Position numbers and translations under genes: made by a program
Part shown: piece after piece, positions 1 to 9,329 of the stretch
Position numbering within the stretch: position 1 is the stretch's first letter
Layout of the letters: the number at the start of each line of letters is the position of its first letter
Source: Mesostigma viride
Lineage: Eukaryota; Streptophyta; Mesostigmatophyceae; Mesostigmatales; Mesostigmataceae
DNA: 64,000 nt
Assembly: GCA_009746045.1 (NCBI GenBank)
Contig: RPFO01000240.1
Span: 629,501 to 693,500, forward strand
Direction: 5' to 3'
Notes under the pieces: generated by a model
The model's input: the letters and a program-made list of their open reading frames with translations, nothing else
Told to the model about the DNA's origin: nothing
The model's database searches: none

Positions 1-325
1 GGTAGTATATCTGATGTCATAATTACTAAAGATCAATTACGAGCAGAACTAAAGGAAAATGGATATTTATTATGTATGTTCCTCCAATTGGAAATACAAG
101 AAATACCTATTAATAATGTGGGAATAGATCCTGATAAACCCAATGCAATAGGAGTAGGGTTTGACAAAACGGAGTTAGCCCGCTACATGGCTGTTATTGA
201 TTCCTCTAAGGTCTTTGAAGAAAAGACCCCCTCATACCCTCCTCCGCGTCCTGTTTTGCATCGTGTTGTGATTAAAGATGGTGCTGTTCCTACGCACTCC
301 CCTATGTATAGAATGGGCAGAGCTT
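1..325 (+). pseudogene. pol: gypsy pol, protease-RT linker and RT N-terminus (copy 1)
   Basis: Frame reads through the linker into the RT N-terminus (VLHRVV, then THSPMYRMG), matching copy 3 at 42275-42535. At the RMGP-TELKEL position of copy 3, this copy reads RMGRA and a stop, because 4 bases are missing. The same lesion is in copy 2 at about 17960. The 4-base loss sits beside the TTAA into which the element at 328-2026 inserted. Confidence 0.9.
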
Positions 326-327
326 AA

Positions 328-2026
328 CCCCTAAATGGTCTGGCTGCCGATTTTCCGCCTAAAACTGAGTTACAGCCGACACGTCGGCCCCTTCTCGGGG
401 GACCAAATGCCGCGAAAACTATTGAGAATTAGGAAAAGTTTAGCTGAGAAGATCGAAAGTTTATAATTTTCCTCACAGCATGGTACTAGGGTTTGCATAC
501 TTCTGACAAAGTTATAGAGGTGTTCTGGCCGGTCAAAGTACAAGGGGTCAGGGTACTTTTTCACGTACAACGTGCATTCCGGAAAACGACGACCTGGCCA
601 TGGCGGCTTGCGCCCACGCATGGCATTTACGTTTTCGTTCGAATTTTCTGACCAAACTCAGGAAATTGATTTTATACGTCCTAAAGATGATACAGGCCAA
701 TTTTCGGTTCTCGGGAATGCCATTTGATAGGTGTCGGCAGCGTTCTTGCTGGAAAAAACTGCGATCAGGCCGGACGATAGAAACGTTGACAGCAATACCT
801 TTCCGGCGTATTTTAAAGGATATATTGGTTTCTTTGTACTTTTTATGATATATGGTAGTCGTAAACGTGCAAGGGTGGCCAGAAATCGCCGAATCCAGCG
901 ACCATGCTGCACAACTTTGGTGTGCCGAAATGCGCCATTTTGCGGCCACCGCCTGGGCCAAGGTAACGCCATCCATGCCTGGTAAAGCTTAATCATCGTT
1001 TTCCTATCGATGTTTGACGTTTATATATACGTTCTAGCTTGTGTAGCACATTCTTTTTGCATTATTCATGCTCTTTCTTGACCCTGGCCTGGCCCCTTTC
1101 TAAAACACCCTTCTTAGATGCTTCCCTCAGTCAGTTGACCTGCCACAGGGTGATGGTGATAAGTTGTAGAGGCTGTATGGGTTTGAATACCTCCATATAT
1201 GTTTGTTATACATTTCCCACACACATATTGCATGAGTGTGAGGCAGTTGGCTGGTCTCTGTGGCATCATCAAGCATGTAACCGGTGAGTAGAAGCTTCCC
1301 ATTGTCAGCATGTGCCACCAGGTGTGCTGGCCATCACCTGGCAAGCTATAGCAGCTTAGGCCTAGTTTATCCTTGCTAGGGCAAGCTGAAATAGGCTTAA
1401 AATCACTAGTTTGTTGGTGGCTGCCTCCTAGAATGCATGCCTTGCGTAGGGTATCCGTCCCACGTTACCTACGTGCATGGACAAGGTGGCACCAGCACAT
1501 AGGTGCCATGTAAGGGCAGTGTGATGATGCAGTTATGTTTCCCCATCATTGTGGAAGGGAAATGTATTGTGTGGCATGGTTGGGGGCCATATTCGTAGGT
1601 ATTAGTAGGTAGTATGCCCACTCCTACCCCCTTGGTTGCTTTTTACCAACGGTACCCCTATGGGCTGTACTGGGTGTAACTGGTGGTATACCCACCCAAA
1701 TGATGACCCCAATGGCTCAAACTGTTCAGCAACAAATTGTTTATCATCCCTGAAGTGGTAGGTGCCTAGCTCTTACAACATAATTCAAAATGCACATTCT
1801 ACCAAAAATGAAAACGCTCGTCTTGACCCCCCTGACTTTGACGGCAGTTATACATGGCCTACCCTGCATATATGTAAGGTTGTGATATACCAACCCGAAG
1901 GGCAACTCATGGACATGCTTGGCCCCCAAGGACAGCCATTGGATATGGGTGGGTTGGATGGCATCTGGTTTGCAAAATTGTGAAGTTACAGCCGATGCAT
2001 CGGCAGTATTTCTGCCCATTTAGGGG
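328..2026. mobile_element. Non-autonomous piggyBac-like element, TTAA target
   Basis: A 1699 bp insert flanked by TTAA on both sides (324-327 and 2027-2030). The termini are perfect 11 bp inverted repeats starting CCCC (328-338 and 2016-2026). Copy 2 has the uninterrupted site at about 17966-17969, with a single TTAA and nothing else changed, so this is a clean insertion. TTAA duplication with termini beginning CCC is the hallmark of the piggyBac superfamily. Near each end is a short palindrome with arms GCCGA/TCGGC (373-386 with loop CACG; 1991-2004 with loop TGCA), preceded on both sides by GTTACA. No ORF resembles a transposase, so it would need one supplied in trans. Confidence 0.9.
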
Positions 2027-2030
2027 TTAA

Positions 2031-3978
2031 AGAATTAAAGCAGATTCTCGTAGACCTTTTAGAGGCAGGTTTAATAGAACCCAGCAATTCCCCATATTCC
2101 GCTGGTGTTTTGCTAGTTCCTAAGCCAAATGGCAAGTTCCGCCTGGTTACTGATTATCGTAAATTGAATGACATTACTGTAAAATCTAAATACCCCTTGC
2201 CTAGAATAGACGATATTTTTAATAAAGTTAAGGGTTCCTCCTGTTTCACTGTCCTTGATTGCGCGGATGGGTTTTGGCAGTTGCGGATAGCTCCGGAGGA
2301 TTGCCACAAAACTGCCTTTGCCACTCCTTTCGGACACTACCAGTTTAGGGTTGCGGCAATGGGTTTATGCAATTCTCCCTCCTCCTTCCAGATCAGCTTA
2401 TGAATGACATCCTCAGACCCGTCATGGGTACCTCACACCTACCTCAAGTCTCCTCTGACCTCAAAGATCCCACTTTTTCCTCGGTTCAAATCTCTGAACA
2501 TGATCGTTCTTGCGCACAAGCTTACCTAGACGATATCCTTATTTATTCCCCTGACTTCGAAACCCATCTCGTGGACCTCAAAAAGGTTCTAGATATTATG
2601 GCCGCTAATTCCTTGTGGGCTAGGCGAGCTAAAGTGCGGTCTGGTCGTAGTGTTCCCTTCCTCGGTCACGTCCTATCTGATAAAGGTGTTGCTACCGATC
2701 CTGATAAAACAAGGTCCATCCAGGATTGGCCAGTGCCTACGGATGTCAAAAGTGTACGCAGTTCCCTCGGTCTTGCCTCCTATTACCGACGTTTTATTCC
2801 TCGGTTCGCGACTATCGCGGCTCCTATTAACCACCTGCTGAAGAAGGATATTCCTTTTGTTTTGGGCCTTGAGTGCCAACAAGCTTTTACAACCCTCAAG
2901 TCTCTTTTACTCTCGCCTCCGGTCCTCGTCTTGCCCGATACCTCACGAGCATTTGTAGTAGCTACTGACGCTATAGTAAGGTAGCCATTGGGGGTGTTCT
3001 CCTCCAAGACCAGGGTCATGGTTTGCAACCCATCGAATACATCTCTAGGACTATGTTACCTGCTGAACGCAACTACCCAGTTCATCAACAAGAGTTATTA
3101 GCTGTGGTATATTGCTGTCACTCTTGGCAACATTTCCTCAAAGGGGCCCAGTTCGATGTCTGTATCTGCGAACCTTGTGATGCTGACCCTTACCGGTTGA
3201 TTATTCAAACCGACCATCGTCCTCTGATTCACCTCCTGTCACAACCTAACCTCACTCCTCGGCAAGCGCGGTGGATGGAATTCCTTGCGCAATTCGCCCC
3301 ATTTAAATTGCAATACGTCAAGGGCGTAGATAATATAGTCCCTGATGCTTTATCCCGACGTCCTGACTATTCCTTTTTCGAGGATCTAGATGTCCTCACT
3401 ACCACCCTCGTTCCTACTCCTCTTGGTGTTTTCCCCTATGGTGACGTCCCTGATGACGGGCAGTATACCTACCTTTCCCATACCTCTGTCCGTTTTCCCG
3501 ATCTCCTCTCCCATGTAGGCCTTTCTCTGCGGTGTGAGGGCACACCTGTCACCTTGGGGGAGGGGGAGGATACTAATAAAATTATTTCTTGTCCCCTAAG
3601 TCATGTGTCCACTAGGGCTGGGAAGTCGTATGGTAATGTTGTTCCTTCTGGTCCACCCCTCCTTTTCGGTAAAGCTGTGGGTGACTTGTTCAAACCCTCT
3701 GTAGATACCTCGGTAGCCAATCCTACCTCGGATTTAGAGCGTCTCATCAGTAGATTTACGGCCACTGAGCCGGAAGCCTTGACCGCAATCTCCTCACACC
3801 CTCAAAAATTTGGGAAGTACCCGTGCAAGTTTGTGGGTGGCTTCTTGTATGTGCTGTTAAAGGATGATCCTCCGCAATGGCGTTTGTATGTTCCTCCGAT
3901 TTGCCGCTCCTCCTTGTTGTTTGAGTTACATGATCTAGCTGCTCACCAGGGCGGGAAGCGTGTGCGGGATTTGCCTTC
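2031..3978 (+). pseudogene. pol: gypsy pol RT-RNase H, integrase deleted (copy 1)
   Basis: RT palm and fingers are clear: LVPKPNGKFRLVTDYRKLND, then FGHYQFRVAAMGLCNSP, then the catalytic YLDD at about 2524. RNase H follows (TDHRPL, then PDALSRR). Three lesions are visible against copy 3. One is a frameshift near 2395 where SFQMLMNE becomes SFQISL-stop. One is a 2-base insertion near 2972 ahead of the KVAIGG segment. The last is a deletion junction at about 3970, just after the integrase zinc-finger start (HDLAAHQGG). The integrase core and chromodomain, about 1.3 kb in copy 3, are gone and pol abuts ORF3. All are shared with copy 2. Confidence 0.93.
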
Positions 3979-6228
3979 ATGGCGACGCTTATTCCTCTCG
4001 AGGAGCGCCTGGCTGCTCCTCCGTCTCCAGATCCTCAGTTATTCCACGAGGTGCTCCCAGGCCGATGGGTCTCGCGGAGCTGCTTCCCGGGCGGCCGCGT
4101 GCATGCGGCCCTGACGCCTGACCGAGCGGCCTTAGTCCGGACAGCGCTGTGCGGTATTTCGTGGCATGCCTCTGACCCTCTGGGCCAACATCTAGCTGTG
4201 CATAGCTTCGATGACGCTGGCCGTTGTGTCCTCGGGTGTGGCTCACGCTGTCCTGCGCTTGCACAGATAGAGGCCGTGCTGCAGGGCCCGCGCATTTTTT
4301 CATACCTATCGACTCCGGATGGGCGTGCGCGCATTAGGGATATTTTTCCCTGGCTTCCGGCTGAGGGGGATGCGGAGCTCGATGAGTTCCCTTATGACCT
4401 CGTGAGGGCTGTTGAATTCATGGAGCGTGAAGATGAGGCAACCTCAGCTCCACCAGCCGTGGCTGCAGAGGTTCTAGCTTCCATGCCCCTCACGGATCTT
4501 CCTCCGGACCTCGGGCGGCCGGGTTCCTCTGGTCCAGGGTCGTCGGTGACGGTCTCCTCGGTTGCAGAGTCTCTTCCTCCGCCTGTTGACCCTGCTGTCG
4601 CCAGTCTCTCGACCGTCGTCGTGGAGATGCAAGCGCAATTCCAGGCGTTGTTGTCGGCATTCACTGCATTCACCGCGGCACCTCCGTCTGCGGTTCCCGC
4701 TCAGCCAGCCGTCGAGCCTCCGTCCGTGGTGTCCTCCGTCGCGCCTGTTCGACCGGCTGTCGGACCTGTGTCCGTGGCGTCCTCCGTTGCCCCTGTTCAA
4801 CCGGTCGCCCACCTTCCGCCAGTGGAGCCCTCCGTCACACCTGTCCAGCCGGTCGCTGTCGCTCCGTCTGTGGAGCCCTCCGTCACGCCTGTTCAGCCGG
4901 CGGCTGTCGCTCCGTCTGTGGAGCCCTCCGTCACGCCTGTTCAGCCGGCCGCTGTCGCTCTGTCCGTGGCGGCCGCCGCCGCGCCTGCTCAGCCAACCGA
5001 GCCTCAACGTCATCCAGATTTGGGCAAGGCGTCGACGGGCAAGTGGGTGTTTGACACTACCGAGGATGCGTATGATTCGGCCATGGGTGATTGGACCTCC
5101 GCCCGACCGGCCACAACGTTTTCCCCTGTCGCCACTTCCGCCGCCACCGCCTCTTCTGTCGCGCCCGCCTCCGCCGTCGTCCACCGACCGCGCGTTGCTC
5201 CTGTTGCGGCGTCCTCGGCTTCGGTCACGCGTGTCAGCGAGGTAGAGTTCCGGCATGTCAGGGCGGTAGAACTGCTCAGTGTGTTGTCCGCCGCGGACCG
5301 TGAGCGTTTTCCGACAGTGGCCCATCTAGATCCGCAGGTGTCCGATGTTGCGGTCGCTGGACTGGCCATGTCCGCCGCCCTCTGTCGGGCTGTGGCTCTC
5401 CCTCGTGTGGCCAGTGTAGTTACCAACACGGTGTCATCGTCTCAGTTTTGCTACGCATCCTCGTTACCTCAGGAGATGAACCTCCCACTAGAGACGGATA
5501 GGCCTCCGTTTAATATGGTGGTGCTGGCCGATCCGTTGTTTGATGATGAGGTGCAGGCGCAGAGGGTCATATATCGTTGGGCGCGTGCTGCTAACGATCC
5601 TTGCTATACCTATGGTGATGTCCAGTGGGCGTATCCTCAGCCCCTGTGGATCATGCCCTCGGATGCCATGTACTTCAGTTGTCCTGTCCCTGCGGGTGCT
5701 CTCTACTCCCTGCGCATCCAGCCGGGCCTGCAGTGGGATGCTTGTCGCCCTGCGCCCCTTCCGGGTCAGGGGCTGGATGAGCCTGGGTTCCAGCCTCCGC
5801 GTACGACGGGTACCCACCTGTCGACTTACGGCTCCCGTCAGTGCTTGCGCCGCTGGCAGGGTCGTGAGATTCGGCATGTGCGTCTGTGGCCCGGCAACGT
5901 GGAACGTTTCCTGGATTTGTTTTTCACCTCTGTTGCTCGTGGTGAGCTGGTCTTCCATCGGTTCCTCCTGCGCGCCCTCCTTCTGCTGTCGGCAGAGCCC
6001 TTCGTGCGACAGTTTCAGTGTGGGTTCCTTGACTGGGCCCGTGGACAGGTGGTTCTGACACAGCATCGTTACTACTGGGCTTTCCTCGGCATGTATCCTG
6101 ATGGCGTCTGGGAGGATGTGTTCCTCCATGTAGACAGGCATGATAACCCTGCTGATGTTGCTCATCACCGGGCGTACCTGGATGTGCTTTTGGCCACCCG
6201 TGGTACTTTTCAGGCTACTGGTGTGTAG
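3979..6228 (+). CDS. ORF3, conserved accessory protein in env position (copy 1)
   Basis: An intact 749-codon ORF downstream of pol and before the LTR, where env-like genes sit in some gypsy elements. The N-terminal ~150 residues are conserved in copy 3 (GRWVSRS, SFDDAGRCVLGCGSRCPAL, IFSYLSTP, FPWLPAEGDA). The middle is a Pro/Ala/Val-rich stretch with imperfect repeats of SVEPSVTPVQPA (about 4810-4970). The C-terminal ~130 residues are conserved again (FLLRALLLL, CGFLDWARGQVVL, YWAFLGMYPDGVW). I see no signal peptide, long membrane segment or furin-like site, so an envelope role is not supported. Its function is unknown. Staying open beside a broken pol suggests recent spread or trans support. 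Confidence 0.8.
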   Translation: MATLIPLEERLAAPPSPDPQLFHEVLPGRWVSRSCFPGGRVHAALTPDRAALVRTALCGISWHASDPLGQHLAVHSFDDAGRCVLGCGSRCPALAQIEAVLQGPRIFSYLSTPDGRARIRDIFPWLPAEGDAELDEFPYDLVRAVEFMEREDEATSAPPAVAAEVLASMPLTDLPPDLGRPGSSGPGSSVTVSSVAESLPPPVDPAVASLSTVVVEMQAQFQALLSAFTAFTAAPPSAVPAQPAVEPPSVVSSVAPVRPAVGPVSVASSVAPVQPVAHLPPVEPSVTPVQPVAVAPSVEPSVTPVQPAAVAPSVEPSVTPVQPAAVALSVAAAAAPAQPTEPQRHPDLGKASTGKWVFDTTEDAYDSAMGDWTSARPATTFSPVATSAATASSVAPASAVVHRPRVAPVAASSASVTRVSEVEFRHVRAVELLSVLSAADRERFPTVAHLDPQVSDVAVAGLAMSAALCRAVALPRVASVVTNTVSSSQFCYASSLPQEMNLPLETDRPPFNMVVLADPLFDDEVQAQRVIYRWARAANDPCYTYGDVQWAYPQPLWIMPSDAMYFSCPVPAGALYSLRIQPGLQWDACRPAPLPGQGLDEPGFQPPRTTGTHLSTYGSRQCLRRWQGREIRHVRLWPGNVERFLDLFFTSVARGELVFHRFLLRALLLLSAEPFVRQFQCGFLDWARGQVVLTQHRYYWAFLGMYPDGVWEDVFLHVDRHDNPADVAHHRAYLDVLLATRGTFQATGV

Positions 6229-6598
6229 ACAGAGGGCTCTAGGCCCGACCTGAGGGTGTTGTCCCTCCGGTATATAGAGTCGCCCTCAGATTCTGGCCAG
6301 TTGATTGGTCGTTCTTGGTCCTTGGTACTGATTTGTTTACTCTGTGTGTCCTGCCCAGTGCCGTCCCCCCCGGCAAGGACTCTGTTCCAGGCAGTTAGGG
6401 GAACCTCCCACCAGGCTTGGTGCTGGCTAACCCTACACCACCCGGCGTGGTGGTGGAACCGAGTTAACATGTTGGTGCTTTGTACCTTGGATGGCCTGTC
6501 GATTGTGTTAGGCTTTGTTGGGTGCTTTAGATCCTCCTTCTCCTTTGGTTTCATCCGTGTACGTAGGGCGAGGGCTCCCTACCTTTGTGGGGGGAAGG
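6229..6598 (+). other. gypsy 3' untranslated region and polypurine tract (copy 1)
   Basis: Non-coding, nearly identical to 22168-22539 and similar to 34809-35175. It ends in a purine run (GGGGGGAAGG, about 6589-6598) abutting the LTR start. That is the expected position of the plus-strand primer. Confidence 0.8.
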
Positions 6599-7171
6599 TG
6601 TTACGTCGCGTAACTTTTGTTGTTGTTACGGACGTAAATTAGGTCCTTTGTGCCTCAGCCATTTCGAGACAGTCCGTTGACTTTCTTAAGCTTACGTGTA
6701 GTTAGGACCTTTTTGGCCGGTTGGTACCGGGCCTTGTGACGTGGCAATCGTACAGTATGGTGGCTTGGTGCAGTCGCGCCGCGCTGCGTACTTTAGTAGT
6801 GGTCCTTTATCCTCCGTTTGAACCTTGTGGACATGCGTTGGTCCTGTAGGCGAGGGTCGGTGTCGGCCCGAGCATACACGCATGTCGGCGATCATTTATG
6901 CAGCGGTTGTCCTTCGTGAATCGCACTCGGCGTGTATTATGGAATTGTAATACATCGTTTTGGGTCGTGAATTTACCAGTGTTTACTTCGTAGTGTCCCG
7001 GCATTATTTGGTATATGGCGTACAGTAACCGCATGTATCGGAATGCATTGAGAGCAGAGTCGTCGCGTCCTAGGTCTTATAGCCAATACAGCTCCTCATC
7101 GCTAGGTACCCTCACTAGTTTAGGTAAGGTTAGGCGCGGGGTTTGGGATCGAGTAGAGCCTGGGCGTGACA
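6599..7171 (+). repeat. gypsy LTR, 3' of copy 1 and 5' of copy 2
   Basis: 573 bp, starting TGTTACG and ending CGTGACA (CGTAACA in the 22540 copy). It is preceded by a polypurine tract and followed by a primer binding site. Internal sequence of the same family lies on both sides, so one LTR serves two element bodies. It matches the LTR at 22540-23112 nearly exactly and is clearly related to those at 35176-35728 and, more distantly, 46547-47123. Confidence 0.92.
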
Positions 7172-7172
7172 A

Positions 7173-7184
7173 TGGTAGCGGAGG
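7173..7184 (+). other. Primer binding site, probably initiator tRNA-Met
   Basis: TGGTAGCGGAGG starts one base after the LTR. The complement ends CTCCGCTACCA, i.e. CCA plus discriminator A plus an acceptor strand pairing with AGCGGAG. Eukaryotic initiator tRNA-Met begins A-G-C-R-G-A-G, so it is the likely primer. The exact tRNA of this organism cannot be checked here. Confidence 0.65.
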
Positions 7185-7697
7185 TTTAGGTAGACGCGAC
7201 GAAGCTCCCTTGCAGCACTATACGCCAGAGGCCTTCCGCGGCCAGGGCACAGAAGAAGACATCCTCTTGACAGGTAAGGGGCGGGTCGCCTGCAAGCTAG
7301 GGGGTAGTGCTGCCCGATCCGGGACACGCCCTGCTTAGAAGTTAGACCTGCTCAAAGCGGATAACTCCTCACGTAGATAGTTTCTTTTCCTCTTCCTTCT
7401 GTGTGTGCATTTCCTTGCTGGGTGCTGTTTGACGTTAGATAGTGGGTTGGCCGGTTCCGTTGTGCCGGTTAGCGAGACGATTAGCGTCTCGGAAGACTCC
7501 ACCTCTTTTCCGTGCTTGCTGCTGCGTTTCTTTAGTTGATTTCTCGTGCAGAGCCTTGAGCCGCCTGCTCACATACAAACCGGTGCTGGCTTCCTCGTCT
7601 ACTTTCTGGATTCTGCTTTCAGATCCGGCAACGACAGCCGAGCCTACACCTACTGTAAAGTCTAGTCCCTCAGAGTCACCTAAACAAGGTACGTACC
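7185..7697 (+). other. gypsy leader (5' untranslated region)
   Basis: About 510 bp between primer binding site and first ORF, with no convincing coding content. ACAGGTAAG at about 7267-7275 is a good 5' splice donor match, and a pyrimidine-rich stretch with AG acceptors follows (for example GTGCAG at about 7547-7552). A spliced leader is possible but unproven. Confidence 0.45.
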
Positions 7698-8129
7698 ATG
7701 CAGGGTGCTGGGCGCCAGCGTTTTTCTAACCGTCCTCGTTCCAGTTCCTCTAGTAATAATAGCCGTGCTAAATACTATGCGGTCATCACCTCTTCTTGGT
7801 CTTGTATTTTCCTTTCTTGGGCTGATGCCCGTTCCGTGATTAATAATTCCTCTGTTCCTGTTCTTAGATATAGGAATTTTCACCTCTTTGAAGAAGCACA
7901 ACAGTTTTGCCTTTGGTATAGTCAAACCGACATAGGACTCCATTCTCGCCCTACACGTCCTCCTCCTGAAATTCCCACTGCAAATATTTCTCCTCCTCAT
8001 ATCCCTGACAGCTTCCTTACTCCTTTACCTTCTCCTACCCGTGAACGTGGGTCTTCTTCCTCCTCTATTGAAACCCCTCTTACCGTGGAGTTTGGTTCCT
8101 TGTCAATCACCGTGACCAAGAAGGAGTGA
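7698..8129 (+). CDS. ORF0 with RNase H1 hybrid-binding / viroplasmin-like domain
   Basis: A 143-codon ORF upstream of gag. After a basic, Ser-rich start, residues ~25-72 (KYYAVITSS, then FLSWADARS, then FHLFEEAQQFC) follow the hybrid-binding domain pattern of eukaryotic RNase H1 and of caulimovirus viroplasmin: aromatic-YAV, a GIF-xx-W-like turn, then F-xx-xx-EEA-xx-F. That fold binds RNA:DNA hybrids or double-stranded RNA. The rest is Pro/Ser-rich. It ends TGA, and gag starts about 240 bp later in a separate ORF. I infer a role with nucleic acid during reverse transcription. The domain call rests on motif spacing only. Confidence 0.55.
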   Translation: MQGAGRQRFSNRPRSSSSSNNSRAKYYAVITSSWSCIFLSWADARSVINNSSVPVLRYRNFHLFEEAQQFCLWYSQTDIGLHSRPTRPPPEIPTANISPPHIPDSFLTPLPSPTRERGSSSSSIETPLTVEFGSLSITVTKKE

Positions 8130-8369
8130 GCTAGATTGTTCTTTCCTTTTTCCTTGCTAAAGTGGATGCCACTTCCCTTTGTTTTTTGGTCATGCCCCAT
8201 TTGACCTGAATTTATTTTCTTTTTGACCTGATTTTCTTTTATCCTTGATCTGATTTTATTTTAGTTGTGGTCAGATTTTTGTTCGGTCCTTGACCAGATT
8301 TTTGTCTTATCCTTGTTCAGCTTTTTAACTTTTCCTCGTCCAGTGTATTTCTTCCTTTGCACCTCAAAC
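8130..8369 (+). other. T-rich spacer between ORF0 and gag
   Basis: 240 bp, strongly T-rich on the + strand, with repeats of TTGACCTGATTTT. No ORF. It could be intronic (it ends in a pyrimidine-rich tract before the gag ATG), but I see no decisive splice pair. Confidence 0.4.
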
Positions 8370-8531
8370 ATGTCCTCTCAACCGTCTCTTGGTGGGGGTA
8401 TGTCTCCCATTAACCAACGTTCCTCAGGTGTTACTCCTGGTGTTAATCCTGGTACTCCTCAGTTGGCAATGGGTAATAGACGTGATTCCTTGGACACTGT
8501 CCATCACTTGACTCCACTAGGAACTCGCTAG
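8370..8531 (+). pseudogene. gag: gypsy gag, N-terminal piece (copy 2)
   Basis: Begins ATG at 8370 (MSSQPSLGGG) and reads 50-odd Ser/Pro/Gly-rich codons until it runs into the foldback element. It continues at about 14183 with a Pro/Ser-rich segment of the same style. Copy 1's gag is off the window and copy 3 lost it, so the junction cannot be tested against an intact homologue here. Confidence 0.6.
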
Positions 8532-8853
8532 TACTGAGAAAACTGAGATTTCCTGAGATTTCCTGAGATTTCCTGAGAAAAAAACTGAGATTTCCTGAGA
8601 TTTCCTGAGATGTCCTGAGATTTCCTGAGATTTCCTGAGATTTTCCTGAGATTTCCTGAGATTTCCTGAGAAAGTGACCTGAGATTTCCTGAGATTGGCC
8701 TGAGAAAATTGGCTTTTTCTCAGGAAATCTCAGGAAATCTCAGGGCTAAGTGGAAACTGAGATTTTACGTGGACACTGAGATTTTTTTTTCTCAGGCTGA
8801 AAATCTCAGGGCATTTTCTCAGGCGCTGAAAATCTCAGGGCATTTTCTCAGGC
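8532..8853. repeat. Left foldback arm, CTGAGATTTC repeats
   Basis: Tandem CTGAGATTTC units run from about 8543 to 8700, then the complementary form (GAAATCTCAG) from about 8716 to 8853. The arm is therefore itself palindromic as well as complementary to the right arm. Confidence 0.85.
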
Positions 8854-9329
8854 ATGCCATTGCCAGAATTAAATGTGTATTCTAACAAGCATAACACCAT
8901 CATGCAATAAATCCAACAATTCATTAATGAATTAAATACGTTATTAGCACATCTTGTGGTATTAGGCGTGGCATTCATGGCATCACGCTGTTTGATAGTA
9001 ATGAACTTATGTTTCATTGTGGCATTCTGTGACTCATCATTTCAATACCATCAAAATATAAAACATCGACTCAAAACTGCTCTCATCCTATTTCTGGATT
9101 GCTAGCTGATGGCTCATGGCCATATAACAGCTGGCATGCCAGAGCCCAGCAACGGTGGTTTCACTCAATATTGATGTGTACGTCTTCTCATCGAGCTTGT
9201 ATGCTCCACGATCTGCATCAAGTCATCCCCCAAAGAAAGAAAGCATACAGAAAGCAAGGAGTTAAATTTACAAACATGATAATAATGCCATATGCAACAT
9301 GATATTCCAAGAATGATATAGAAGGCGGG
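8854..9329. other. AT-rich stretch inside foldback, nothing recognised
   Basis: About 480 bp of AT-rich sequence with no supported ORF, repeat or motif. Confidence 0.5.

Larger units (their letters stand above)
1..7171 (+). mobile_element. Ty3/gypsy retrotransposon copy 1 (left end off window)
   Basis: Pol, ORF3 and 3' LTR of a chromovirus-type gypsy element. It matches 17643-23112 almost base for base, except for a private 1.7 kb insertion at 328-2030. Only a handful of substitutions and two 1-base homopolymer changes separate the copies. The window opens inside the protease-RT linker, so LTR, gag and protease of this copy lie off the left edge. Its 3' LTR is also the 5' LTR of copy 2, so the two form a head-to-tail tandem. 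The integrase region is deleted and pol is frameshifted, so this copy cannot be autonomous. Confidence 0.93.

Noticed and set aside
4474-5325. 283-codon Arg/Gly-rich minus-strand ORF (and its twin at 20413-21264)
   Set aside because: Antisense shadow of the GC-rich ORF3 repeat region. Low complexity and no family.
3979-6228. Calling ORF3 an envelope gene because of its position
   Set aside because: I see no signal peptide, transmembrane helix of adequate length, cleavage site or fusion peptide. The call is kept as unknown accessory ORF.
8532-8853. CRISPR-like array from the regular CTGAGATTTC repeats
   Set aside because: No unique spacers, the repeat is too short, it occurs in both orientations, and the context is eukaryotic.
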